A DNA stretch of 64,000 nucleotides from Blautia luti (GCF_033096465.1 NZ_AP028156.1:121001-185000); one strand, 5' to 3'; positions 33,801 to 43,161 are shown, counted from the first letter of the stretch. The notes: a model not told the origin generated them from the letters alone. Program-made: numbers and translations.

Positions 33801-33889
33801 TGGTTGAAATCCACTGCAGGCGGAGAATCCTGCCTGTCAGTTCTGTCAGAGAGTTACCTGGAATAAGATAGCATAACGGAGGGTTGAAC

Positions 33890-34501
33890 ATGACTTATTT
33901 ATGGAGCGGTATGATCCTGGTGGGGATTATTTACGGTCTTCTGACCGGGAATTTGAAAGCTGTTACTGAGGCTGTGGTGTCATCTTCCAGGGAAAGCGTA
34001 AACCTGTGCATTTCCATGGCAGGAATTGTAGGAATGTGGACCGGACTGATGAAGATCGCGGAAGGTTCCGGCCTGATCGAAGGACTTTCAGGGAAAATGG
34101 GACCTGTGCTCCGGTTCCTTTTTCCGGGGCTGGATCCTGATTCCATGGCAGGCAGATATATTTCCGTGAATTTCCTGTCCAATATTCTGGGGCTTGGATG
34201 GGCAGCCACTCCCGCAGGGCTGAAAGCCATGGAAAGTCTGGCAGAAGCAGAAGAGGAGAAAAGAATCTCCGGTATACAGGCAGCCCCGTCAGGAACTGCT
34301 ACAGATGAGATGTGTACTTTTCTCATTATCAATATTTCTTCGCTGCAGCTTATTCCGGTAAATATCATTGCGTATCGTGTACAATATGGCAGCGCAAACC
34401 CCACAGCTGTAATAGGACCTGCCATTGCTGCCACTGCAGTAAGCACAGGAGCGGCAGTGATCTTCTGCTGGATCATGAACAGAAAGGGGAGGGCAGGATG
34501 A
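33890..34501 (+). CDS. spmA: Spore maturation protein A
   Basis: 203 residues; ATG 33890 lies six bases after CGGAGGG (an in-frame TTG at 33884 is less likely). Multi-span nucleoside-recognition (Gate) domain protein: MAGIVGMWTGLMKIAEGSGL, PDSMAGRYISVNFLSNILGLGWAATPAGLKAM. In Bacillus, SpmA and SpmB are needed for proper dehydration of the spore core. The stop overlaps the spmB start (ATGA). Confidence 0.88.
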   Translation: MTYLWSGMILVGIIYGLLTGNLKAVTEAVVSSSRESVNLCISMAGIVGMWTGLMKIAEGSGLIEGLSGKMGPVLRFLFPGLDPDSMAGRYISVNFLSNILGLGWAATPAGLKAMESLAEAEEEKRISGIQAAPSGTATDEMCTFLIINISSLQLIPVNIIAYRVQYGSANPTAVIGPAIAATAVSTGAAVIFCWIMNRKGRAG

Positions 34502-35025
34502 AGCTTCTGTCGTATGTATCGGAATTGCTGATGCCGTTTCTGATCCTGTATGTGGTCGGTTACGGGCTTGCTTCCAGAAGGGATATTTACGGAGATTTTA
34601 TGGAGGGAGCAAAAGACGGACTGAAAACAGCAGCAGGGATCTGTCCTACCCTGATCGGTCTGATGACTGCAGTGGGAATCCTGCGTGCATCAGGATTTCT
34701 GGACTTTGTGGGAGGATTGCTGGGAAAACTTACAGAAAGGATGGGGGTGCCCTCGGAGATCCTGCCGCTTACAGTTGTGCGGATGTTTTCGTCCAGTGCA
34801 GCAGTAAGTCTTCTGCTGGATATTTTCAAAGAATATGGGACTGACTCTGCAGCGGGGCTTATGGGAGCTGTGATCATGAGTGCCACAGAAAGTGTATTCT
34901 ACTGTATGAGTGTTTATTTTGCAGCTGCAAAGATCGAGAAAACCAGATATACGCTGCCGGGTGCACTGATCGCCACCCTGGCAGGAACGGTTACAGCAAT
35001 TTTTCTGGTGCAGATGATGATCTGA
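34498..35025 (+). CDS. spmB: Spore maturation protein B
   Basis: 175 residues, starting in the ATGA overlap with spmA. Membrane protein with GAKDGLKTAAGICPTLIGLM and FSSSAAVSLLLDIFKEYGTDS followed by MSATESVFYCMSVYF, typical of SpmB. Partner of SpmA in spore core dehydration. The pair strongly supports a spore-forming host. Confidence 0.88.
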   Translation: MKLLSYVSELLMPFLILYVVGYGLASRRDIYGDFMEGAKDGLKTAAGICPTLIGLMTAVGILRASGFLDFVGGLLGKLTERMGVPSEILPLTVVRMFSSSAAVSLLLDIFKEYGTDSAAGLMGAVIMSATESVFYCMSVYFAAAKIEKTRYTLPGALIATLAGTVTAIFLVQMMI

Positions 35026-35040
35026 TATCTGCCCATAACG

Positions 35041-35084
35041 TAAAAAGGAGCAGATTCCTGTAGGAAAAACGGTAGATCTGCTCC
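35041..35084 (-). terminator. Terminator of plsC (minus strand)
   Basis: On the minus strand GGAGCAGAT (35084-35076) pairs with ATCTGCTCC (35055-35047) and runs into TTTTTA. A second small GCCCTCCGGGC hairpin at 35091-35101 sits between it and the plsC stop. Confidence 0.8.
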
Positions 35085-35111
35085 AATATTGCCCTCCGGG
35101 CAGGATTCTTT

Positions 35112-35858
35112 TTATTTTTCAGTCAGCGGTTTATTTTTTACCAGCATGTCATGAATGATATTGCGGGTATATTCACCGATATGTTTCTTATCTTCCTTGC
35201 TCAGCTCGTCCGGATAAATAGGTTTCCCGTATTCCACCACAACCTTCGCAGGATGAATGGTTGGGAAATGAGCTTCGAAAACATCAGCGGAATTGCTGAT
35301 CGCCATAGGAATGATAGGACATTTCGCTTTGGCTGCGATCTTGAAGCTTCCCTCATGGAAAGAAAGCATATCCAGTTCATCTTCATTTTTATTTCTGGTT
35401 CCCTCGGGGAAAATACAGATGGAGATTCCGGATTTCACTTTATCTACTGCTGCCAGGATGGTCTTAAGTCCCTGTTTAATATCCTTTCTGTCCAGAAACA
35501 GGCAGTGCAGATAACGCATCCAGTTAGACAGAAGAGGGATTTTTTCCATTTCTTTTTTCGCAATGTATCCGGTGCGGATGGGACAGCGGGAATAAGTCAG
35601 CAGGATATCGAAGTAGCTTCTGTGGTTGCCGATATAAAGTACAGGAGTATCCTTCGGGACATTTTCCTCACCGATCACAGTGACTTTCGCTCCGGTAATC
35701 CACAGGATAAAGCGGAACATAAACTGAACAATGCGCAGGGAACTGATATCCTTCGCCATAGGTGCGAACTTCCCGATGATCCATTCTACCAGAAGGATCG
35801 GGATAGAAAGGATCAGAAATCCGATCACCACAATACAGACTAATATAAAACGTATCAT
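35112..35858 (-). CDS. plsC: 1-acyl-sn-glycerol-3-phosphate acyltransferase
   Basis: 248 residues. N-terminal hydrophobic segment (1-30), then the acyltransferase motifs NHRSYFD (His79, Asp84) and FPEGTR (150-155), and a proline-rich CPIIPMAI. It transfers the second acyl chain to lysophosphatidic acid to make phosphatidic acid at the inner face of the membrane. Single-gene unit convergent with spmAB. Confidence 0.92.
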   Translation of the reverse strand: MIRFILVCIVVIGFLILSIPILLVEWIIGKFAPMAKDISSLRIVQFMFRFILWITGAKVTVIGEENVPKDTPVLYIGNHRSYFDILLTYSRCPIRTGYIAKKEMEKIPLLSNWMRYLHCLFLDRKDIKQGLKTILAAVDKVKSGISICIFPEGTRNKNEDELDMLSFHEGSFKIAAKAKCPIIPMAISNSADVFEAHFPTIHPAKVVVEYGKPIYPDELSKEDKKHIGEYTRNIIHDMLVKNKPLTEK

Positions 35859-36022
35859 AATAAATTCCTTTCCGGGTCATCATATACAGACCTGACCCAC
35901 AGTCATAATGCCATTATACGGAATCCATCTGAAACCTGCAATGCTTTTCCTTCCAAAAAGAGCATAAGCGGCCGTTTTTTCTCATAGAATGGGTAATAAG
36001 GGAACAGCAGCAGGCAGGCGCA

Positions 36023-36433
36023 ATGAAGAAAAAAGCAGGAGGATTTTTCATACTGGTATTTCTGCTGTCAGCATTACTGGCAGGGTGCCGACTTATACGC
36101 ATAGAAGAGGGAGAACGCAAACCTCTGGAATATACCATTGTGAAACTGACGGATCTTCCTCAGGAGGCGCTGGAGTTCATAGAGCAGAAGAAGGAAAAAG
36201 AATTCCAGATGACTTACCGTGTGGGAGATGACCTGTATCTGATGAAAGGCTACGGAGTGCAGATGACAGGAGGATACAGCATTCAGGTAGAAGAGATGTC
36301 TGAGTCCGAAAATGCGGTGTTCTGCAGGACCCGTCTTCTGGGCCCCTCGAAAGAGGATCAGGGCGGCGAGCCATCCTGTCCATGTATTGTGCTGAAAATA
36401 AAGAATACAACGAAGCCGGTAGAGTTTTTCTGA
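36023..36433 (+). CDS. Lipoprotein with PrcB-like domain
   Basis: 136 residues. Signal peptide with lipobox LLAGC (Cys about 22), then a short domain with GYGVQMTGGYSIQVEEMSE and a C-terminal CPCIVLKIKNTTKPVEF, resembling the PrcB/protease-complex-inhibitor C-terminal fold. It should be anchored outside the membrane. Upstream is only a weak AGGCAG ribosome site. It precedes the SPOCS-LysM gene by 58 bases and could be co-transcribed with it. Function unknown. Confidence 0.65.
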   Translation: MKKKAGGFFILVFLLSALLAGCRLIRIEEGERKPLEYTIVKLTDLPQEALEFIEQKKEKEFQMTYRVGDDLYLMKGYGVQMTGGYSIQVEEMSESENAVFCRTRLLGPSKEDQGGEPSCPCIVLKIKNTTKPVEFF

Positions 36434-36491
36434 TGCAGGACCGGGCTACAAGTTCAAAAATCGAAAAGTTAAAAAAGAAAGGGAATTAAAC

Positions 36492-38051
36492 ATGCTGGAA
36501 TTAAAAAAAGAAAATGTTCAGATGCTTCGTGTAAAAAATAAAGCAGTCAGCCAGGTGACCTTTGATGTAGATTACAATGTGCCGGATGCGAAAGCGGACA
36601 TGGGAAGGATCGTGCAGAGCAAGGCAGATGTTTCCATGGATGAAGTCCGTCTCAGCGAGGGAAAGGCCTTTCTCAAAGGTTCTCTGAATGCGGATATCCT
36701 GTATGTCAGTGAAAATGAGGGCAGGATCTGCAGTCTTTCTGCTTCACTTCCCATGGATGAAACAGTGAATCTGGAAGGAATCCAGGGCGGGGATAAACTG
36801 TGCCTGAGCTGGGAAATCGAAGATCTGACTGTCCGCATGATCCACTCCCGGAAGCTGAGCATCAAGGCCATCGTGACTTTTTATGCAGTGGTGGATGAGC
36901 TGACCCAGGTTCAGATACCGACGGCACTGGACGAGAATGAGATTTCTGTAAAAAAGAAAAAAGTCCGGCTTATGAGTCTGTGTGTACATAAAAAAGACAC
37001 CCTCCGGATCAAAGAAGATATCAGTCTGGCGTCAAACCGGCCGAACATAGAGTCCCTTTTATGGTACACAATAGAACCCCGCAACCTGGATCTGCGGCCT
37101 GAGAATGATAAAATCCGGGCGAAGGGGGAACTGTCGGTTTTTGCCCTGTATATGGGAACAGAAGCGGAAAATCCTCCCCAGTGGCTGGAATATGCGCTGC
37201 CTTTTAACAGTGAAGTGGAATGCACAGGCTGCGGAGAAGACCTGATCCCCCACATTGAAGTTTCTGTTCTTCATCATACCATGGAAGTGAAGCCGGACGG
37301 TGACGGGGAAGAGCGGATCCTGCAGGCAGATGTGGTGCTGGAGTTGAACATGAAGCTTTACCGTGAAGAAGAACATGACCTGATCCTGGATGTATACACT
37401 CCGCTGAAAGAGTGCGTGATACAGAGAAAAAAGGAACAGCTGGAAAGTCTTCTGGTGCGGAATTTCTCCAAATGCAGGGTGACAGACCGTATAGAAGTCA
37501 AGGAAAGCCAGGGCAAAGTGCTGCAGCTTTGTCACAGCAGCGGCAGGGTAAAGATCGACAGCACGAAGATCACACAGGAAGGGATCCTGGCAGAAGGTGT
37601 TATCATCCTGAAGATCCTGTATATTATAGGAAATGATGAGATGCCTTTTTACTCTATGGAAACCATGCTGCCTTTTACCCATGTAATCGAAGCCAAAGGG
37701 ATCACGAAGGACAGCGTCTATTTCCTGCAGGCAGATCTGGAACAGCTTTCCACTACTATGGCTGACGGAGATGAGATCGAGGTAAAAACAGCAGTGGGAC
37801 TGAATGTGCTGGTCCTGCGCCAGTGGGAAGAGCAGCTGATAGACCAGGTGGAAGAAAAGCCCCTGGATATGAAAAAGATCGAAGCAATGCCGGGGATCAC
37901 TGTATATATGGTGAAGCAGGAGGATACCCTTTGGGATATAGCCAGACAGTTTTATACCACAGTGGATGAGATCTGCGCAGTCAACGGCATTACAGAGAAA
38001 GAAGTAAAGGCAGGGCAGCCGCTGCTTCTCATCAAACAGGTGCAGAATTAA
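36492..38051 (+). CDS. SPOCS (DUF3794) and LysM domain protein, spore-associated
   Basis: 519 residues, AAGGGAATTAAAC before ATG. The body repeats SPOCS-type units (VTFDVDYNVPDAKADMGRIVQ; later ILKILYIIGNDEMPFYSMETMLPF), and residues about 470-517 are a LysM domain (VYMVKQEDTLWDIARQFYT, VNGITEKEVKAGQPLLLI). Proteins of this architecture, like SpoVID/SafA-type assembly factors, are thought to sit at the spore cortex/coat interface and bind peptidoglycan through LysM. No signal peptide, consistent with assembly in the mother cell. Neighbouring spmAB and ger genes support a sporulation role. Confidence 0.85.
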   Translation: MLELKKENVQMLRVKNKAVSQVTFDVDYNVPDAKADMGRIVQSKADVSMDEVRLSEGKAFLKGSLNADILYVSENEGRICSLSASLPMDETVNLEGIQGGDKLCLSWEIEDLTVRMIHSRKLSIKAIVTFYAVVDELTQVQIPTALDENEISVKKKKVRLMSLCVHKKDTLRIKEDISLASNRPNIESLLWYTIEPRNLDLRPENDKIRAKGELSVFALYMGTEAENPPQWLEYALPFNSEVECTGCGEDLIPHIEVSVLHHTMEVKPDGDGEERILQADVVLELNMKLYREEEHDLILDVYTPLKECVIQRKKEQLESLLVRNFSKCRVTDRIEVKESQGKVLQLCHSSGRVKIDSTKITQEGILAEGVIILKILYIIGNDEMPFYSMETMLPFTHVIEAKGITKDSVYFLQADLEQLSTTMADGDEIEVKTAVGLNVLVLRQWEEQLIDQVEEKPLDMKKIEAMPGITVYMVKQEDTLWDIARQFYTTVDEICAVNGITEKEVKAGQPLLLIKQVQN

Positions 38052-38111
38052 CAATCCCCGGATCATCTTTGGTTATTGAAAAATTTTCCATAAAAAACCG
38101 TTTTTCTCTTA

Positions 38112-38140
38112 TTGAAATAAAAAAAGAAATGTTTTAAAAT
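38112..38140 (+). promoter_or_regulatory. Promoter of the ispE-gntR unit
   Basis: TTGAAA at 38112-38117, 17-base spacer, TAAAAT at 38135-38140. The operator-like palindrome at 38157 begins about 17 bases downstream of the -10. Confidence 0.6.
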
Positions 38141-38156
38141 AAGTATCAGAAATGTA

Positions 38157-38166
38157 TTGTATACAA
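38157..38166. promoter_or_regulatory. Operator-like palindrome, candidate GntR (FCD) binding site
   Basis: TTGTATACAA is a perfect 10-base palindrome of the kind bound by FCD-type GntR repressors (general form T.GT...AC.A). It lies just after the promoter and before ispE, upstream of a GntR-FCD gene in the same unit, so autoregulation is likely. Confidence 0.55.
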
Positions 38167-38204
38167 AGTACAAAGAATAATACAAAGGAGTGTCTGAGGG
38201 ATAT

Positions 38205-39062
38205 ATGCGGTTACGTGCACTGGCGAAAATAAATCTGGGACTTGATATCCTGGGGAAAAGAGAAGACGGATATCATGAAGTAAGAATGATCATGCAGACC
38301 ATACAGATGTATGATGTACTGGAGATGAAGAAAAAGAAAATTCCGGGAATTTCCCTTGCAGTGAATTACCCGTTTATTCCATCTGATGAACGGAATCTGG
38401 TGTATAAAGCAGCGAAGCTTTTGATGGATGAATTTCAGGTGGAAGAGGGAGTTTCTATCCATCTTGATAAATTTATCCCGGTGGCTGCAGGCATGGCAGG
38501 AGGTAGTTCAGATGCGGCAGCAGCACTGGTAGGGATCAATCGTCTGTTCAGGCTGGGACTTACGGAGAGGGATCTGATGGAGCGTGCGGTGAATATAGGG
38601 GCAGATGTTCCTTATTGCGTAATGCGGGGAACTGCCCTGGCAGAAGGAATCGGCGAGAAACTTACAAGGATCGCCCGTATGCCACAGTGTTATGTGCTGG
38701 TAGGGAAACCGGGAATCAATGTTTCTACGAAGGCTGCGTACGAGAGCCTGAAGCTGGATCAGATACAGACTCATCCGGATATTGACGGAATGGTCCGGGA
38801 TATAGAGAATAGTGATCTTTATTCCATGGTGAATAAAATGGGAAATGTATTCGAATCGGGGATCATCGGGAAATATCCGGTTATCCGTGAGATTAAGGAT
38901 TTGATGGAAGAACATGGAGCTTTGAAGGCCATGATGAGCGGAAGCGGTCCTACAGTATTTGGAATTTTTGATGATAAAAAGAAAATGGAGGAAGCAGCAG
39001 CAGTCCTCCGTGAGAGCAGACTGGCGAAAACAGTTTTCGGCACAGAGATTTTTAACAAATGA
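38205..39062 (+). CDS. ispE: 4-diphosphocytidyl-2-C-methyl-D-erythritol kinase
   Basis: 285 residues from ATG 38205 (GAGGG a few bases upstream; a GTG at 38190 is in frame but is part of the AAGGAG). IspE phosphorylates CDP-methylerythritol in the non-mevalonate isoprenoid pathway. GHMP-kinase motifs: LRALAKINLGLDILGKREDG at the N-terminus, PVAAGMAGGSSDAAAAL (about 92-108) and MMSGSGPTVFGIF near 245. It shares a transcript with the GntR regulator 45 bases downstream. Confidence 0.93.
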   Translation: MRLRALAKINLGLDILGKREDGYHEVRMIMQTIQMYDVLEMKKKKIPGISLAVNYPFIPSDERNLVYKAAKLLMDEFQVEEGVSIHLDKFIPVAAGMAGGSSDAAAALVGINRLFRLGLTERDLMERAVNIGADVPYCVMRGTALAEGIGEKLTRIARMPQCYVLVGKPGINVSTKAAYESLKLDQIQTHPDIDGMVRDIENSDLYSMVNKMGNVFESGIIGKYPVIREIKDLMEEHGALKAMMSGSGPTVFGIFDDKKKMEEAAAVLRESRLAKTVFGTEIFNK

Positions 39063-39107
39063 GATTTCTGACTCCACAGATCAGAGAAACAGGAGGTTAT
39101 AATACGA

Positions 39108-39827
39108 ATGACAAGTGATTTTTCTGTAAATATGAATGAATACCTGCCCCTGCGCGACGTTGTGTTCAACACACTGCGTCAGGCGATCCTGAAAGGAGAA
39201 CTGAAACCGGGCGAGAGATTGATGGAGATCGCCCTGGCTGAGAAGCTTGGTGTGAGCAGAACCCCTATCAGGGAGGCAATGCGTAAGCTGGAGCAGGAGG
39301 GACTTGTAGTCATGATCCCCAGAAGAGGTGCGCAGGTTGCTAACATCACAGAGAAGGATTTAAATGATGTTCTGGAAGTCCGTATTGCGCTGGAGAATGT
39401 GGCTATCGAGAAGGCCTGTGACCGTATGTCAGAGGAAGAGATGAGCAGACTGTGGCTGGCAGCCAAGGAATTCGAACATACTATTGCAGAGGGAAATCTG
39501 GTGAAGCTTGCAGAGGCAGATGTGGCATTCCATGAGATCATTTACCAGGCATCCGATAACAAGAGACTGATCCAGGTACTGAATAATATGCGTGAGCAGA
39601 TCTACCGCTACCGTGTAGAATATCTGAAAGAAGGAGAGACCAGAGATATTCTGGTGAAAGAACACGAAGAGCTGACGAAAGCCATCAGGGATCGTGATGT
39701 GGAGCGTGCGAAAAAACTTTCCTACCAGCATATCGAGAATCAGAGAACGGCGATCATGCGTTCCATCGAAGCCGAGAATGCAGAACGGGCCAGAGCTGAG
39801 AAAGAGAAATCAAGAGGACATAAATAA
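39108..39827 (+). CDS. GntR family transcriptional regulator, FCD (FadR) type
   Basis: 239 residues. Winged helix-turn-helix 10-75 (LRQAILKGELKPGERL, LGVSRTPIREAMRKLEQEGL) and an all-helical FCD ligand/metal domain (LNDVLEVRIALENVAIE, VAFHEIIYQAS, KEHEELTKAI with the usual metal-binding His/Asp). The C-terminus ends in a charged tail. The ligand is not predictable. Its position behind ispE and the TTGTATACAA site upstream suggest it controls its own operon. A terminator follows. Confidence 0.9.
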   Translation: MTSDFSVNMNEYLPLRDVVFNTLRQAILKGELKPGERLMEIALAEKLGVSRTPIREAMRKLEQEGLVVMIPRRGAQVANITEKDLNDVLEVRIALENVAIEKACDRMSEEEMSRLWLAAKEFEHTIAEGNLVKLAEADVAFHEIIYQASDNKRLIQVLNNMREQIYRYRVEYLKEGETRDILVKEHEELTKAIRDRDVERAKKLSYQHIENQRTAIMRSIEAENAERARAEKEKSRGHK

Positions 39828-39849
39828 TATCCGGAAATCTGGAAATTCT

Positions 39850-39875
39850 AAGAGAGGTGAACAGCCTCTCTTTTT
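39850..39875 (+). terminator. Intrinsic terminator after gntR
   Basis: AAGAGAGG (39850-39857) pairs with CCTCTCTT (39865-39872) and runs into six T. Confidence 0.8.
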
Positions 39876-39934
39876 TGTTGCTGAAGCGACCCGTACGAAA
39901 AACAGGCTGTTGGATACAGACAGGAGGAACTGTT

Positions 39935-41467
39935 TTGAAAGATAGAAATAAATTGAAAAATAAAAGTGATCTGAATGACTTAAAAACAGATTTGGAAAAG
40001 GCAAAAATCTCCGCGAATCTCCGGGAAAATGAGAAATATCTCAGAGAACGCCTGGAAAACTGCAGCGATATCCTGATCCGTCCTATGAAACTGGGGGATC
40101 ATCACAAGGTAGACTGCCTGATGGTCTATATCGAAGTTGCAGTTTCCAACATGATGCTGGATGACTCCGCCATCGGCAAAATGATCAACCATTTCTGGGA
40201 GATATCCCCGGATCAGATACAGGAATTCGTACGGAATAACAGTCTGGGAATTGCAGATGTAAAGAAACTGAAGGATATGGAAGAAGCCATTTCCGCTCTG
40301 CTTACCGGAAATGCGGTCTTCTTTATGGACGGCTATGACAAGGCCATGAAGATTTCCAGCAAAGGATATCCGGGAATGGGTATATCCCAGGCAGAGACAG
40401 AGAAAGTACTCCGGGGATCCAAAGAGGGATTTTCAGACAGTGTGAAAAGCAACACTGCCCTTGTGCGCAAGAGACTGCGGGATACCAGGCTGAAGGTGGA
40501 AGAATACTATGTGGGCGTCCGTTCTCATACACTGGTGCAGGTTCTGTACATGGATGATCTGGTACATGAAGAACTTCTGACAGAAGTAAAAGAGCGGCTG
40601 GAAAAATTCGAGATCGACGGGATCCTGGACAGCGGTATGCTGGAACAGCTTACAGAAGATACCTGGTATTCGCCGTTTCCACAGTATCAGACTACAGAGA
40701 GACCTGACCGGACTGTGCAGGAGATCCTCAACGGAAAGGTAGCAGTACTGTGTGACAATTCCCCGGAAGCATTGATCCTGCCGGGAAATTTCAACAGTTT
40801 TATGGAAAGCAGCGAAGACTGGTATCACAGGTTTGAGATGGCATCGTTTCTTCTGCTCCTGCGGTATCTGGCAGTGCTCATGACCACGATACTGCCCGGG
40901 CTTTATCTGGCGGTGATCCGTTTCCATACACAGGTCCTGCCCACCAATCTGATCCTGTCCTTCGCAGAAGCCAGGGAAGGAGTGCCGTTCTCCAGCGTTG
41001 TGGAACTGATCTTCCTGGAACTGTCATTTGAACTGATCCGGGAGGCAGGAGTGCGAATACCGGGCTCTCTGGGAAACGCCATAGGGATCGTAGGCGGCCT
41101 GGTGATCGGCCAGGCTGCGGTGGAAGCGAATCTTGTGAGTCCCATCGTGGTGATGATCGTGGCGCTTACGGAGCTGGGATCGCTGGTAGTACCCAGTGAG
41201 GAGTTTGCTTCGGCGTTTCGGTTGTTGAAGTATGGGTTTCTGATTTTGGGTGGTTATTTGGGAATTTATGGGATGGCGTTGGGGGCGTATGTTACTGTTG
41301 GGCATTTGGCGGGGTTGTTGAGCTTTGGAGTACCTTACCTGGGGGTGGCCAATGGGGACGGTGTTTGGCGGCTTCCTTTCCGTATGAGGAAAATGCGTCC
41401 GCTGTATGCCCGGAAAGAACAGCGTATCCGGCTGAAAGAACGGAACAGAAAGGAGAAAAGCCAATGA
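39935..41467 (+). CDS. GerA-family spore germination protein (GerKA-like)
   Basis: 510 residues from a TTG at 39935, seven bases after CAGGAGG; other upstream starts would cross the terminator stem. The soluble N-terminal half (LRERLENCSDILIRP, FMDGYDKAMKISSKGY, RGSKEGFSDSVKSNTALVRKRL) and the membrane half (HTQVLPTNLILSFAEAREGVPF, LIREAGVRIPGSLGNAIGIVGGLVIGQAAVEA) are typical of the A subunit of nutrient germinant receptors in the spore inner membrane. It overlaps the next gene by four bases (ATGA), as in ger operons. Confidence 0.92.
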   Translation: MKDRNKLKNKSDLNDLKTDLEKAKISANLRENEKYLRERLENCSDILIRPMKLGDHHKVDCLMVYIEVAVSNMMLDDSAIGKMINHFWEISPDQIQEFVRNNSLGIADVKKLKDMEEAISALLTGNAVFFMDGYDKAMKISSKGYPGMGISQAETEKVLRGSKEGFSDSVKSNTALVRKRLRDTRLKVEEYYVGVRSHTLVQVLYMDDLVHEELLTEVKERLEKFEIDGILDSGMLEQLTEDTWYSPFPQYQTTERPDRTVQEILNGKVAVLCDNSPEALILPGNFNSFMESSEDWYHRFEMASFLLLLRYLAVLMTTILPGLYLAVIRFHTQVLPTNLILSFAEAREGVPFSSVVELIFLELSFELIREAGVRIPGSLGNAIGIVGGLVIGQAAVEANLVSPIVVMIVALTELGSLVVPSEEFASAFRLLKYGFLILGGYLGIYGMALGAYVTVGHLAGLLSFGVPYLGVANGDGVWRLPFRMRKMRPLYARKEQRIRLKERNRKEKSQ

Positions 41468-43161
41468 AATTCGCTGAGAATAACAGGATTTCCCACAGAC
41501 AGCTGTACAGACAGATCATTCTGAGTCTGGCTGCACCTTTTCTGCTGTGTATGTCGGGGAAAGACTGGCCTTATGCCAGCGGCGGTCTGGATGACGGGAA
41601 TGGACTGCTGGGGCTGGTGCTTGCCCTGGTGGTGCTTGGATTTTATGTCGTTTTTCTCATCAGGCTTGAGCCGTATTTCGGGGATCTGACGAAGGCAGCA
41701 GGAGGATTTTCGGGCCGAGTGATTGGGGCTTTTTTCCTGGTGTTCGTGCTGCTGGCAGGAGGTTATCTTCTGACAGTGATCGCTGATCTGGTTCCCGTAA
41801 GCCTGGTTACAGGGATTTCCGGGAACTGGATTGCTTTCTGGGCGGTGCTTGCATGTGGGGCAGGTACCTGCAGGGGAATGCAGCGCAGAGGCAGGATGGC
41901 AGAGGTGTCAGGGGGATTTCTCCTGGGAGGCATCCTGCTTATGATGGCTCTGTGTATCCCTCAGGGCAAGGCTGTGTATCTGGAAGAAATGACAGAAACC
42001 TGGAACCTTTCGGCAGGGTCTGTTATAGAAAAGATGTATGGTACCTTGTGCGCTTTTTCTGTGATCGGATTGCTGCCATTTGCGCTGGGGGATGTGGAGA
42101 AATATGGAAGCGCGGGTAAGGCAGTAACGGGCGGGATTGTTACTGCAGGGGGGATCCTGGCAGGGATGAAGATCCTCATGCCGGCAGTTCTGGGAATGGA
42201 CAGAGTGCGGGCAGAGGAGTATCCGGTTCTGCCCCTGTTGGATGGAGCAGATCTTCCGGGAAATGTGCTGGCCAGATTCGATGTGCTGTGGATGGGATTT
42301 CTGCTGTACAGCCTGCTTTTCGCCCTGGGAAGCCTGATGCATTACGGACACCAGATCATCCGCAGGGCACATCTGGGAACCGGGCGGGTATGGATGGCGG
42401 CTGTGATGTGGCTGCTTTCACAGATATCCATTGGAGGGCTGGAGATCCGACAGTATTTCCTATGGTATCTCAGCTACATTTTCCTGCCGGGACTTCTGAT
42501 CTGCCAGGTTTATGTGTATCTGAGAGGCAGGGGGCGTTACAGGAAAAAGACAGCAGCGTTATCTCTGTTTCTGGTCTTCAGTCTGTTTCTGGGTGGCTGT
42601 GGCTCGGCTGTGGAACCGGAGAAAAGGATGTATCCTCTGGCAGTGGGAGTGGACGCTTCTGCAGAAGGCATTCTGGTCAGCTATGGAATGCCGGATCTTT
42701 CCCAGAGTACAGGACAGGGGAAAGAGGAAGAGGATGGCAGTACCCGGGTGCTGCAGATCAGCGGCAGCGATTTCCGTGAAATTGAACAGATCTATGACCG
42801 TTCCCAGGAGAAATTTCTGGATATGGGACATGTTCAGGTGTTTGTTCTGGGACAGACGATCCTGGAGGACGGAAGATGGAGGATGGTGCTGGAATATCTG
42901 AAACAGGAACCTTTTACAGGGGAGGATATTTATGTTTTCGTCACATCTCAGGCACAGGAAGTCCTGAAATGGCAGGGAGAAAATAATTCCAGTGCAGGGG
43001 AATATATTACAGGTCTGATGGAGAACCGGATGTCAGAGCAGAGAAATCAGGCGGTGACGCTGCGGGATGTATTTTACAGGTGGTATAAAGAGGATTCGCT
43101 GCCTGTGCTGCCGCGGATCACGGTGACAGATTCTTCTCTGGAGATTACAGGTCTTGGATAA
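41464..43161 (+). CDS. Germinant receptor GerAB-type permease fused to a truncated GerAC-type lipoprotein domain
   Basis: 565 residues, starting in the ATGA overlap with the GerA gene. Residues about 1-355 are a ten-span APC-type GerB permease. Residues about 360-380 read LSLFLVFSLFLGGCGS, a perfect lipoprotein signal and lipobox, followed by MYPLAVGVDASAEGILVSYGMPDL and later FREIEQIYDRSQEKFLDMGHVQVFVLG, the first domain of GerC proteins. It ends at 565, so only about 185 residues of GerC are present instead of about 350; domains 2 and 3 are missing. Standard ger operons encode A, B and C separately. Here B and a short C are one reading frame with no frameshift signs; the internal lipobox could still be cut by signal peptidase II. 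Confidence 0.85.
   Translation: MKFAENNRISHRQLYRQIILSLAAPFLLCMSGKDWPYASGGLDDGNGLLGLVLALVVLGFYVVFLIRLEPYFGDLTKAAGGFSGRVIGAFFLVFVLLAGGYLLTVIADLVPVSLVTGISGNWIAFWAVLACGAGTCRGMQRRGRMAEVSGGFLLGGILLMMALCIPQGKAVYLEEMTETWNLSAGSVIEKMYGTLCAFSVIGLLPFALGDVEKYGSAGKAVTGGIVTAGGILAGMKILMPAVLGMDRVRAEEYPVLPLLDGADLPGNVLARFDVLWMGFLLYSLLFALGSLMHYGHQIIRRAHLGTGRVWMAAVMWLLSQISIGGLEIRQYFLWYLSYIFLPGLLICQVYVYLRGRGRYRKKTAALSLFLVFSLFLGGCGSAVEPEKRMYPLAVGVDASAEGILVSYGMPDLSQSTGQGKEEEDGSTRVLQISGSDFREIEQIYDRSQEKFLDMGHVQVFVLGQTILEDGRWRMVLEYLKQEPFTGEDIYVFVTSQAQEVLKWQGENNSSAGEYITGLMENRMSEQRNQAVTLRDVFYRWYKEDSLPVLPRITVTDSSLEITGLG

Noticed and set aside
37059..38066. 335-codon minus-strand frame opposite the SPOCS-LysM gene
   Set aside because: Antisense to a convincing gene; no ribosome site.
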